From contig CAYJIG010000010.1 in NCBI GenBank assembly GCA_964370165.1, positions 1 to 45,957 of the forward strand: 45,957 nt of DNA. The letters run 5' to 3'. Position 1 is the first letter of the stretch. Each line of letters starts with the position of its first letter. A program made the position numbers and the translations under genes. The notes beneath the pieces were generated by a model, which did no database searches, was not told the DNA's origin, and saw only the letters and a list, made by a program, of their open reading frames with translations. This DNA comes from JAAYCI01 sp964370165 (GTDB taxonomy: Bacteria > Bacillota > Clostridia > Oscillospirales > Ruminococcaceae). This document shows positions 14,363-21,823 of the stretch, in pieces.

Positions 14363-15750
14363 TGTATAATAAAATAACGCAAAAAGATATCGATGCTTTA
14401 CAAAAATTTGCACAAGAGAAAATTCTGGCTTTTGAAGAAATAAGCGAAGACTATAGCCATGACGAGCTGGGCGGAATAGAGCATTACCCCGATGTGCTGA
14501 TCAAAGTAAAAAGCACCAAAGAAGTGTCTGATATAATGAAATATGCGTATGAAAATAATTTCCCGGTAGTGGTGCGTGGCTCGGGAACAGGCCTTGTGGG
14601 CGGTGCAGTTGCGATAAACGGCGGGATAATGATTGAAACCACTTTAATGAATAAGTTTTTAGAACTTGACGAAAACAACTTGACTTTAAGGCTGCAACCG
14701 GGCGTGCTTTTGATGGATATTGCAGAATATGTAGAGCCAAAAGGCTTTTTTTATCCGCCGGACCCGGGCGAAAAATCGGCGACAATAGGCGGAAACATCA
14801 GCACAAATGCAGGCGGAATGCGGGCTGTGAAATACGGCGTGACAAGAGACTATGTTCGTGCGCTTACCGTGGTTTTGCCAAACGGTGATGTAATGGAACT
14901 GGGCGGAAAAGTTGTAAAAAACAGCTCGGGCTATGCGCTGAAAGATTTAGTCATTGGCAGCGAAGGAACCCTGTGTGTGATAACAGAGGCTATATTAAAA
15001 CTAATATCTCTGCCACAATATTCCGTCAGCTTGCTTGTGCCATTTGAAACAATGAGCAAGGCGCTGAACACAGTGCCGCATATAGTCAGGAGCAAGGTGC
15101 TACCGACAGCAATTGAATATTTGACAAAAGATGTCATTGGGTTCGCCGAAACATATCTGGGCAAGCAGTTTCCCGATAAAAGCAGCGATGCATATTTGCT
15201 GCTGACTTTTGATGGAAGCAGTAAAGCCAGTGTGGATTTTGAAATGGATATAATAGCACAGTTGTGCCTAGAGCACGGTGCACTTGATGCGTTTATTGTG
15301 GACACAGACGAGCGCAAAAAATCTGTTTGGTCTGCAAGGGGTGCTTTTTTAGAGGCTATAAAGGCCGGCGCAGGCGAAATGGACGAGTGTGACGTTGTGG
15401 TGCCACGTGATAAAATCGCCGATTTCATCGAGTATACTCATGAGATAGCAAAAAAGCTAAATATACGTATACCAAGTTTTGGTCATGCAGGCGATGGGAA
15501 TTTGCATATTTACATGTGTAAAGATGATTTGAGCGACGAAGAGTTTGAGAAAGTGCTAAAAGAAGGCTTTGAGCTTATGTATGACTACGCCGCAAAAATA
15601 GGCGGGCTTGTTTCGGGCGAGCACGGCATAGGGTTTGCAAAAAAACAATATATGTTCGATCAATATGGCGATGTTCAAATGACACTTATGCGGGGCATCA
15701 AGGCGACGTTTGATGAAAAAAATATTTTAAACGCAAGCAAAGTAGTGTAG
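14362..15750 (+). CDS. lctD: FAD-linked lactate/glycolate dehydrogenase (GlcD family), Etf partner
   Basis: This 462-residue flavoprotein of the VAO/GlcD family would oxidise lactate, or another 2-hydroxyacid, and pass electrons to the adjacent Etf. The FAD-binding type 4 domain shows RGSGTGLVGGAVA, PPDPGEKSATIGGNISTNAGG (the pyrophosphate loop) and VKNSSGYALKDLVIGSEGTL. The C-terminal cap has IRIPSFGHAGDGNLHIY and GGLVSGEHGIG, the conserved active-site segments of D-lactate and glycolate oxidases. It starts at ATG 14362, overlapping the EtfA stop; a GTG one codon earlier is also possible. No lactate permease gene is present. D-lactate is favoured over glycolate only because of the Etf partners. 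Confidence 0.85.
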   Translation: MYNKITQKDIDALQKFAQEKILAFEEISEDYSHDELGGIEHYPDVLIKVKSTKEVSDIMKYAYENNFPVVVRGSGTGLVGGAVAINGGIMIETTLMNKFLELDENNLTLRLQPGVLLMDIAEYVEPKGFFYPPDPGEKSATIGGNISTNAGGMRAVKYGVTRDYVRALTVVLPNGDVMELGGKVVKNSSGYALKDLVIGSEGTLCVITEAILKLISLPQYSVSLLVPFETMSKALNTVPHIVRSKVLPTAIEYLTKDVIGFAETYLGKQFPDKSSDAYLLLTFDGSSKASVDFEMDIIAQLCLEHGALDAFIVDTDERKKSVWSARGAFLEAIKAGAGEMDECDVVVPRDKIADFIEYTHEIAKKLNIRIPSFGHAGDGNLHIYMCKDDLSDEEFEKVLKEGFELMYDYAAKIGGLVSGEHGIGFAKKQYMFDQYGDVQMTLMRGIKATFDEKNILNASKVV

Positions 15751-15785
15751 CATATTTGTAGTGTTCATAGTTTTATATCTAAAAT

Positions 15786-15820
15786 AAAACGATGGTGTGG
15801 ATTTTATGCCGTCGTTTTTT
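15786..15820 (+). terminator. Terminator of the lctBCD-like operon
   Basis: AAAACGATGG pairs with CCGTCGTTTT (one T-G wobble) around a 13-base loop, and the right arm ends in TTTTTT. It begins 36 bases after the stop codon. Confidence 0.8.
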
Positions 15821-15963
15821 GTTGTGAAAAACAAACCCCAGCATGTGGAAAATCCAACTTTTCTGAGCTAAAGCAAAGAAAATGCTATCCTATAAAAAAA
15901 ATACAACCAGCGCTTATGAATCGACAAAACTGTACAAATTTATCATGAAAATCAAAGAAGTGG

Positions 15964-15996
15964 AAAGATTTTTATAGAATTTCAAAGATTTTTCTA
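15964..15996 (+). promoter_or_regulatory. Direct repeat AAAGATTTTT(A/C)TA, 20-bp period: candidate YesN/AraC-type operator
   Basis: The 13-mers at 15964-15976 and 15984-15996 match at 12 of 13 positions, exactly two helical turns apart. The downstream copy ends where the -35 of a promoter with -10 TAGAAT (16020-16025) would begin (15997-16002, TCGTTT, poor match). A weak -35 with activator half-sites in tandem is the classical layout of an AraC-family-activated promoter. YesN, encoded 4 kb downstream, is the obvious candidate regulator. Inference from layout. Confidence 0.5.
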
Positions 15997-16105
15997 TCGT
16001 TTTCTTTGTTTTTTTTCAGTAGAATAAAACCAATCTCAAGACAAACATTGTTTTGCGATACACGTTTTAAATTTAATTTGTATATTACAAGGAGGCACGA
16101 ATTTT

Positions 16106-17251
16106 ATGAAAAAGAAACTGGCTTTAATTTTGGCAGTAGTGTTTATGATGGCACTGGTTGCCGGCTGCTCAAGCGCAGCGGAATCCACAGCACCTGCAGA
16201 ATCAACCCCTGCTACCAGCGAGGCTGCTACAAGTGAAGCAGCAGGTGACGCTACCGCAACTGCTATCAATGCAGGCGTGTTCTATTACAACTTCTCGGAC
16301 GTGTACATTTCCAGCGTACGTAACGCAATGGACGCTAACCTAGACGCTTTAGGCATTGAATATCAAAACTATGACGGCGCTACCAACCAAGCGTCTCAAT
16401 CAGAGCAAATCAACACAGCCATCACAAGTGGCGCAAACCTGCTGATTGTTAACATCGTAGAAACTTCATCTCCAAACGCTGCACAAAACGCAGTGGACGC
16501 AGCAAAAGCTGCCGATATTCCCATCATTTTCTTCAACCGTGAAGTAGACGACGAAGTAATCGCCAGCTATGAAAAAGCAGCTTTCGTTGGAACAAATGCA
16601 CCCGAAGCCGGACATTTGCAAGGCGAAATGATTGGTAATTTCCTTGTAGAAAACTATGAAGCAGTAGACTTGAACGGCGATGGAGTTATTTCTTATGTAA
16701 TGTTCAAAGGCCAAGAGGGTAACGCAGAAGCCGAGGCACGCACACAGTTTTCTGTAGAAGATGCCGACATGATCTTGGAAGAAGCAGGCTTGGAACCACT
16801 GGCTTTCTATGACGAAAACAATGCCGACAAATATTTGGTAGACCAAGGCGGCAACTGGTCAGCTCAAGCAGCTTATGACTACATGGGACCCATCTTGGCA
16901 GCTTACTCTGAAGCTAACGGAAACATGGTAGAGCTGGTTATCGCAAACAACGACGGCATGGCTGAAGGCGCTATCTCAGGCTTGGGTGATGCCGGATACA
17001 ATACAGGCGAAGAAGGCGGCACAGTGATTCCTGTGTTTGGTGTAGACGCAACTGATTCTGCAAAAGCACTTATCGCAGACAGCAAGATGAGCGGAACCAT
17101 CATGCAAGATGCACAAGGCATGGCTGACACCATCTCTACATTGGTTGGAAATGTTGGCGCAGGCGAAGAGCTGATGGCTAACACAGACAGCTACAACGTA
17201 GACGACGGCGTTGCAAAAATCCGTGTACCTTATGGCATTTACACAGGCTAA
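16106..17251 (+). CDS. mglB: Galactose/glucose-binding lipoprotein of ABC importer
   Basis: This 381-residue extracytoplasmic binding protein presents galactose or glucose to the MglAC importer. The lipoprotein signal ends at LVAG-C21, and a low-complexity Ala/Ser/Thr/Glu linker follows (about 22-50). The Peripla_BP_4 domain carries the calcium-binding loop of galactose-binding proteins, DLNGDGVISYVMFKGQEG starting at Asp188 (D188, N190, D192), then AEAEART. Also seen are ANNDGMAEGA, VFGVDATDSAK and SGTIMQDAQGMAD, all E. coli MglB landmarks. AAGGAGG precedes the ATG. Codon choice (AAC, ATC, GCA) looks more biased than in neighbours, as expected of a highly expressed binding protein. Intercistronic hairpins after it would favour excess MglB over MglA. 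Confidence 0.92.
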   Translation: MKKKLALILAVVFMMALVAGCSSAAESTAPAESTPATSEAATSEAAGDATATAINAGVFYYNFSDVYISSVRNAMDANLDALGIEYQNYDGATNQASQSEQINTAITSGANLLIVNIVETSSPNAAQNAVDAAKAADIPIIFFNREVDDEVIASYEKAAFVGTNAPEAGHLQGEMIGNFLVENYEAVDLNGDGVISYVMFKGQEGNAEAEARTQFSVEDADMILEEAGLEPLAFYDENNADKYLVDQGGNWSAQAAYDYMGPILAAYSEANGNMVELVIANNDGMAEGAISGLGDAGYNTGEEGGTVIPVFGVDATDSAKALIADSKMSGTIMQDAQGMADTISTLVGNVGAGEELMANTDSYNVDDGVAKIRVPYGIYTG

Positions 17252-17282
17252 AATCTTTTATAAGTAACATTTTACTAAGGGT

Positions 17283-17308
17283 CGGGTTGCCTATTATGTG
17301 GCAACCCG
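17283..17308 (+). ncRNA. Intercistronic hairpin after mglB (mRNA 3' stabiliser type)
   Basis: CGGGTTGCC and GGCAACCCG pair perfectly around an 8-base loop with no T-run behind. This is a GC-rich structure that would protect the mglB part of the message from 3' exonucleases rather than terminate it. Confidence 0.6.
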
Positions 17309-17324
17309 GCCACTATGTAAAACC

Positions 17325-17383
17325 TTCGTCTCAATACCGTTTGCGACATAAAATAAGCGATGTTGAGACGAAAGTTTTATTTT
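17325..17383 (+). terminator. Attenuating terminator-like hairpin between mglB and mglA
   Basis: TTCGTCTCAA (17325-17334) pairs with TTGAGACGAA (17363-17372). The stem extends inward to about 18 pairs with two G-U pairs and one mismatch. AGTTTTATTTT follows. It probably ends part of the transcripts, lowering mglA/mglC relative to mglB. Confidence 0.6.
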
Positions 17384-17414
17384 AAGAAGCGGTATATCCG
17401 AAAGGAGGAAAAGT

Positions 17415-18911
17415 ATGCAAGCACTACTTGAAATGCGTGAAATCAGCAAGTCATTTCCCGGTGTTAAGGCGCTGGACAAGGTGTCCATAAATGTGCGCTC
17501 GGGCACAGTTCATGCGCTTATGGGTGAAAACGGTGCCGGAAAATCCACATTGATGAAATGTCTTTTTGGTATTTACTATAAAGATGAAGGAAGTATATTT
17601 TTAGACGGGAAAGAAATAAACTTTAAAACCTCGAAAGAAGCTCTTGAAAACGGTGTTGCTATGGTGCATCAAGAGCTGAACCAAGCGTTGACACGCACTG
17701 TTATGGATAACTTATGGCTGGGCCGTTATCCAAAGCTGGGCGGAATCATGGTAAGTGAAAGTATCATGAAAAAGCGCACTCAGGAAATTTTTGAAGAGCT
17801 TGGCGTGACCACGATAAACCCGAATGCAATAATGTCTACCATGCCGGTGTCTCAGCGTCAGATGGTGGAAATTGCCAAAGCGGTTTCGTATAAATCTAAA
17901 ATAATTGTGTTTGATGAGCCGACATCTTCGCTTACCGAAACAGAAGTAGAGCATTTGTTTAAAATCATCAACATGCTGCGTGACAGAGGTTGCGGGATTA
18001 TCTATATCAGCCACAAGATGGAAGAAATTTTGCGCATATCAGATGATGTTACAATTATGCGTGACGGCACATGGGTGGACACACGCCCGGCAAGCGAGCT
18101 GACCATGGAAGAGATAATAAAGCTGATGGTAGGCCGTGAGCTGACAAATCGTTTTCCGCCTAAAGATAATACACCGGGTGATGTGATATTAGACGTAGAA
18201 AACATGTCTGGAAAATATACACGCCTGAAAAATGCTTCATTCCAGCTGCGTAAAGGCGAAGTTTTAGGAATTGCAGGCCTGGATGGATCCGGACGTACTG
18301 AACTGCTTGAAAATTTGTTTGGTTCAATGACGCGTGATGGCGGAAAAATAACACTGCACGATAAACCTATTCAGAATAAAAACCCGAACGAGTCCATACG
18401 CAATGGGTTTGCTCTTATCACAGAAGAAAGACGTGCAACGGGGATTTTTGCCATACGCGATATTCGTGAAAACACGATTATTTCAAACCTAAAGTCGTAT
18501 TTGGTGGGTGGAGTTTATCTCAGCGACAAAAAGATGAAGTCCGATACAGAGTGGAGTATTAACACACTACGTGTTAAGACTCCGAGCCAAAACACACAAA
18601 TTCGCTCCCTTAGTGGCGGCAACCAGCAAAAGGTTATTTTAGGACGCTGGCTTTTGACAAAACCCGAAGTGCTATTGCTGGACGAGCCTACACGTGGCAT
18701 CGACGTGGGTGCAAAATATGAAATATATCAGTTGATTTTAAACTTGGCAAATGAGGGCAAAGGCGTTGTCATGGTGTCTTCCGAAATGCCGGAACTACTG
18801 GGTGTGTGCGACCGAATTTTAGTAATGTCCGGCGGACAAGTTGCCGGCGAAGTAGACGCAAAAAACACAAGCCAAGAAGAAATTTTATCTTTAGCGGCTA
18901 AATATGCCTAA
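17415..18911 (+). CDS. mglA: Sugar ABC importer ATPase, two ABC domains
   Basis: This 498-residue MglA/RbsA-type ATPase has two ABC cassettes in one chain. The first has Walker A GENGAGKST (37-45), Walker B IIVFDEPTSSLTE and the switch His in IYISHKMEEI; its signature is VSQRQMVEIAKA. The second begins about residue 255, with a degenerate Walker A GLDGSGRTEL, a canonical signature LSGGNQQKVILGRWL and Walker B VLLLDEPTRGIDVGAKYEIY. One degenerate Walker A is normal for this family. AAAGGAGG lies just upstream of the ATG. It works with MglC in the membrane and MglB outside. Confidence 0.93.
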   Translation: MQALLEMREISKSFPGVKALDKVSINVRSGTVHALMGENGAGKSTLMKCLFGIYYKDEGSIFLDGKEINFKTSKEALENGVAMVHQELNQALTRTVMDNLWLGRYPKLGGIMVSESIMKKRTQEIFEELGVTTINPNAIMSTMPVSQRQMVEIAKAVSYKSKIIVFDEPTSSLTETEVEHLFKIINMLRDRGCGIIYISHKMEEILRISDDVTIMRDGTWVDTRPASELTMEEIIKLMVGRELTNRFPPKDNTPGDVILDVENMSGKYTRLKNASFQLRKGEVLGIAGLDGSGRTELLENLFGSMTRDGGKITLHDKPIQNKNPNESIRNGFALITEERRATGIFAIRDIRENTIISNLKSYLVGGVYLSDKKMKSDTEWSINTLRVKTPSQNTQIRSLSGGNQQKVILGRWLLTKPEVLLLDEPTRGIDVGAKYEIYQLILNLANEGKGVVMVSSEMPELLGVCDRILVMSGGQVAGEVDAKNTSQEEILSLAAKYA

Positions 18912-19012
18912 AAAATGCTTTATACATGCCGGTGCACATAAATTTACTTTTTAATATATACAGCTTGCGTTGGTATGCGAGCATTGCGACCTATAGGGAG
19001 GAGAAAATTGTT

Positions 19013-20065
19013 ATGCAAACAGAAAACACTACGGTTGAAAACAAAAAAATCGGTAAAAAACAAATAACAGACTTTGTGGTAAACAATGCGCTTTTTATTT
19101 TGATGGGAGTTGCCATAGTTTACATTGCAATAACTGAGCCAAACTTTTTAACGGCAGCGTCCATCATCAATATAGTTAGCCAAACAGCTGCCTACTTACC
19201 GGTGGCGCTGGGTGTGGCCGGATGTATCGTGCTGGCAGGCACCGACTTGTCGGGCGGTCGTATGGTAGGCCTTAGTGCTTGCATATCGGCGTCTTTGCTG
19301 CAAGCCGCCGATACCGCCACAAAAATGTGGCCGCAACTGGGCACGTTACCTGTGCTACTTGTGATTCCGATCGCTATGCTGGTAGGTGCGGTATTTGGCG
19401 CGTTTAACGGATTTTTTGTAGCTAAATTCAAACTTCACCCGTTTATTGTTACTTTGGGCACTCAGCTTATTTTATATACGCTGTTACTACGTTATGTTCA
19501 GCTGGGCAATAACAAAGGTACAGCCATTTCAGGCCTTTCAGATAGCTATACAGAGTTTGTTAAAGGTAGCTTGCCGTTTTTGAGCATTGCGGGAACACCT
19601 ATTCCAAATTATGTGCTGTTTTCGATTTTATTGGCAGTTATCATGTGGTTTGTTTGGAACAAAACCACTTTTGGAAAAAACATGTTTGCACTTGGCGCAA
19701 ATGAAGAAGCGGCGCGTGTATCCGGCGTGAACGTGCTGAAAACCACCGTCATGGTGTTTGCGCTGGCGGGTGCACTTTATGGATTTTCCGGCTTTATCGA
19801 AGGCGCACGCGTGGGCTCAAACACGGCAAACACCGGCCTGAACTATGAGCTTGACGCCATAGCAGCTTGTGTTATCGGCGGTGTATCGTTTGTTGGTGGC
19901 ATCGGTAAAATCCGCGGCATCATCATCGGCGTGCTGATGCTTCGTCTCATATTTGTAGGCCTAAATTTCACCAGTGTACCGCAAGACTTGCAGTACCTAA
20001 TCAAGGGTGGCATCATCTTGTTTGCTTGTGCTTTAGATATGAGAAAATATCTTGTGAAAAAATAA
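19013..20065 (+). CDS. mglC: Sugar ABC importer permease
   Basis: This 350-residue permease of the RbsC/MglC (BPD_transp_2) family has about ten helices. Recognisable segments include GCIVLAGTDLSGGRMVGLSACISA, FNGFFVAKFKLHPFIVTLGTQLI (the GxxNGxxxxxxxxxPFIxTLGT signature) and FALGANEEAARVSGVNV (the cytoplasmic ATPase-contact loop). The open frame reaches back to 18926, but AGGGAGGAG at about 18995-19003 is placed for ATG 19013, which also gives the family's normal length. A weak hairpin follows the stop. Confidence 0.92.
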   Translation: MQTENTTVENKKIGKKQITDFVVNNALFILMGVAIVYIAITEPNFLTAASIINIVSQTAAYLPVALGVAGCIVLAGTDLSGGRMVGLSACISASLLQAADTATKMWPQLGTLPVLLVIPIAMLVGAVFGAFNGFFVAKFKLHPFIVTLGTQLILYTLLLRYVQLGNNKGTAISGLSDSYTEFVKGSLPFLSIAGTPIPNYVLFSILLAVIMWFVWNKTTFGKNMFALGANEEAARVSGVNVLKTTVMVFALAGALYGFSGFIEGARVGSNTANTGLNYELDAIAACVIGGVSFVGGIGKIRGIIIGVLMLRLIFVGLNFTSVPQDLQYLIKGGIILFACALDMRKYLVKK

Positions 20066-20112
20066 GTATGCAACTGTAAAAATATAGATACTTCAAAAAA
20101 TGGTGTGTACTG

Positions 20113-20132
20113 AAACAGTGCACGCTGTTTTT
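20113..20132 (+). terminator. Weak terminator after mglC
   Basis: AAACAG and CTGTTT pair (plus an inner T-G) around GCAC, followed by TT then AAATTTT. Short stem; partial termination at best. Confidence 0.4.
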
Positions 20133-20151
20133 AAATTTTGCTTAGAATAAT

Positions 20152-20180
20152 TTGCATAGCAGCGTGTTTTGTGGTATAAT
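20152..20180 (+). promoter_or_regulatory. Sigma-A promoter with extended -10 for the yesN operon
   Basis: TTGCAT (20152-20157), a 17-base spacer and TATAAT (20175-20180), preceded by TGG, which fits a TGn extended -10. It gives yesN-yesM-binding protein genes their own, probably constitutive, expression. Confidence 0.65.
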
Positions 20181-20215
20181 ATTTAACAATCAATTTCATG
20201 GGCGGAGGCGTGCAG

Positions 20216-21799
20216 ATGAGCCTATATAGAGTGGTTTTGGTAGACGATGAAGAAGAAATACGCGTAGGCATCAGCCAAAAAATGCCGTGGAACAGCCTTG
20301 GGTTTGAGCTGGTAGGCGAAGCCGAAAACGGAAACGAAGCGCTGGAGCTTTGCGAGGCACTGCGGCCTGATGTTGTGCTGACAGATATCCAAATGCCGTT
20401 TATGGATGGCTTACAGCTGTGTGGGCATTTATCAAAGCGCCTGCCTGCGAGCAAATTTGTTATTTTTTCGGGGTACGATGAGTTTGAGTATGCAAAAAAA
20501 GCCATTCAGGTAAACGCATCTGAATATATATTGAAGCCTATCCATGCATCTGAGCTTTCGCTGGTGTTACAAAGGCTGAAAGAACAGCTGGACACCGAAA
20601 GAGCCGAGCGTCGAGACACCGAAAGCCTTAGGCTGAGATATGAAGAGAGCTTGCCAATTTTACGTGAGCTGTTTTACGTACAAATGCTGGACGGAAATCT
20701 ATCGCAAGCGCAAATTAAAGAGCGTGCAAAGCGTTATCAAATTGATTTATCATGTCCTTATTTTGCTGTGGCACTGGCACATATGGAAATAAACAGTGAA
20801 GAACGTGAACTATTGGCCATTTCAGTCAAAACTTTGTTTTCTGAACATTTCCAAGACTCGCCATACACATGCCATATTTTTTTATATAATGACCAAATGG
20901 CGTTGCTACTGGGCTTTTCAAAAGACTTGCCCATTAATGATCTTATAGATAGGTTTAACCGTGGATGCAAGCTGTGTAAAAGTTACTTGGGGATAAAAGT
21001 GAGTGTAGGCCTTGGCAAAATAAGCCACGGGATACAAGAACTTTCAATGGCCCGAGAGGGTGCTGTTTCTGCTTTGGATTACCGTGTACTGCTTGGCACC
21101 GAGCGTGCTTTGTATATTGGAGATTTAGAGCCACACCATCAAGACAGCTTGTCTTTAAGTGAACAGCAAGAAAGCGCATTGGTTAGCGCCATTAAGCTGG
21201 GCGCTCAAAATGACGTAAACAATTTGGTGGAAGAGCTTTTGTCGCCGCTACATGAACAAAACTTATCACTTTCGCAGTTGCAACTGTATTTTTTAGAAAT
21301 CCTTACTGCTCTTTTACGCCTGAGCCGTATGTCGGGCGTCGATATGTCGGCAGTGTTTGGTCCTGACTTTTCAGGCAGTGTGCATATTTCTGATTTTGCC
21401 TCACCAAAAGAAATGGCCGACTGGGTTTTGACACGGTGCCTTTGCCTACAACAGCTTATTGAACAAAAACGAACAGACACCGCAGGCCTGTCTATTGAAA
21501 AGGCAAAGCTATTTATCCAAACAAACTATGCACAGCCTGATTTATCGGTAGAGATGTTATGTGGACATCTTCACTTGAGCCCGGCGTATTTTTCGACGTT
21601 GTTTAAGCGAGAAACCGGCATGAGTTTTACCTCGTATGTCACCGAAGTGCGTATGGATCAAGCGTCGATATTATTGCGCAGTGGCGATGAAAAAACCTAT
21701 CAGATTGCCCAGCAGGTGGGCTATGTGGATGCAAACTATTTCAGCTATGTCTTTAAGCGACATTTTGGAGTGTCGCCCACAAAATATCGGAGCAGCTAA
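20216..21799 (+). CDS. YesN/AraC-family response regulator
   Basis: This 527-residue regulator has an N-terminal receiver domain (about 1-125: VDDEEEIR, phosphoacceptor Asp57 in LTDIQMPFMDG, Lys in ILKPI). A long middle region (about 140-420) is typical of YesN proteins. The C-terminal AraC DNA-binding domain (about 425-525) has two helix-turn-helix units, LCGHLHLSPAYFSTLFKRETG and IAQQVGYVDANYFSYVFKRHFG. It should be phosphorylated by the adjacent YesM-type kinase and activate sugar transport genes, most likely mglBAC. The frame opens at 20198, but GGAGG (20204-20208) is 7 bases before ATG 20216, which is used. Confidence 0.92.
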   Translation: MSLYRVVLVDDEEEIRVGISQKMPWNSLGFELVGEAENGNEALELCEALRPDVVLTDIQMPFMDGLQLCGHLSKRLPASKFVIFSGYDEFEYAKKAIQVNASEYILKPIHASELSLVLQRLKEQLDTERAERRDTESLRLRYEESLPILRELFYVQMLDGNLSQAQIKERAKRYQIDLSCPYFAVALAHMEINSEERELLAISVKTLFSEHFQDSPYTCHIFLYNDQMALLLGFSKDLPINDLIDRFNRGCKLCKSYLGIKVSVGLGKISHGIQELSMAREGAVSALDYRVLLGTERALYIGDLEPHHQDSLSLSEQQESALVSAIKLGAQNDVNNLVEELLSPLHEQNLSLSQLQLYFLEILTALLRLSRMSGVDMSAVFGPDFSGSVHISDFASPKEMADWVLTRCLCLQQLIEQKRTDTAGLSIEKAKLFIQTNYAQPDLSVEMLCGHLHLSPAYFSTLFKRETGMSFTSYVTEVRMDQASILLRSGDEKTYQIAQQVGYVDANYFSYVFKRHFGVSPTKYRSS

Positions 21800-21823
21800 A
21801 CTGCAAAAAGTGAGGGCAGGCAT

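Larger units (their letters stand above)
15751..16105. other. Intergenic control region between the lct-like set and mglB
   Basis: 355 bp holding the lct terminator (15786-15820), about 140 bases with no recognisable signal, a two-copy direct repeat (15964-15996) next to a candidate -10 (16020-16025), and a leader of about 75 bases ending in AAGGAGG before mglB. I looked for a CcpA cre site and did not see a convincing one. Confidence 0.6.

Noticed and set aside
14931..15428. 165-codon minus-strand ORF within the GlcD-type gene
   Set aside because: Shadow of a strongly conserved coding region; no promoter or ribosome site.
15821..16105. CcpA cre site upstream of mglB
   Set aside because: No convincing TGNNANCGNTNNCA-like sequence; the best structure is the direct repeat instead.
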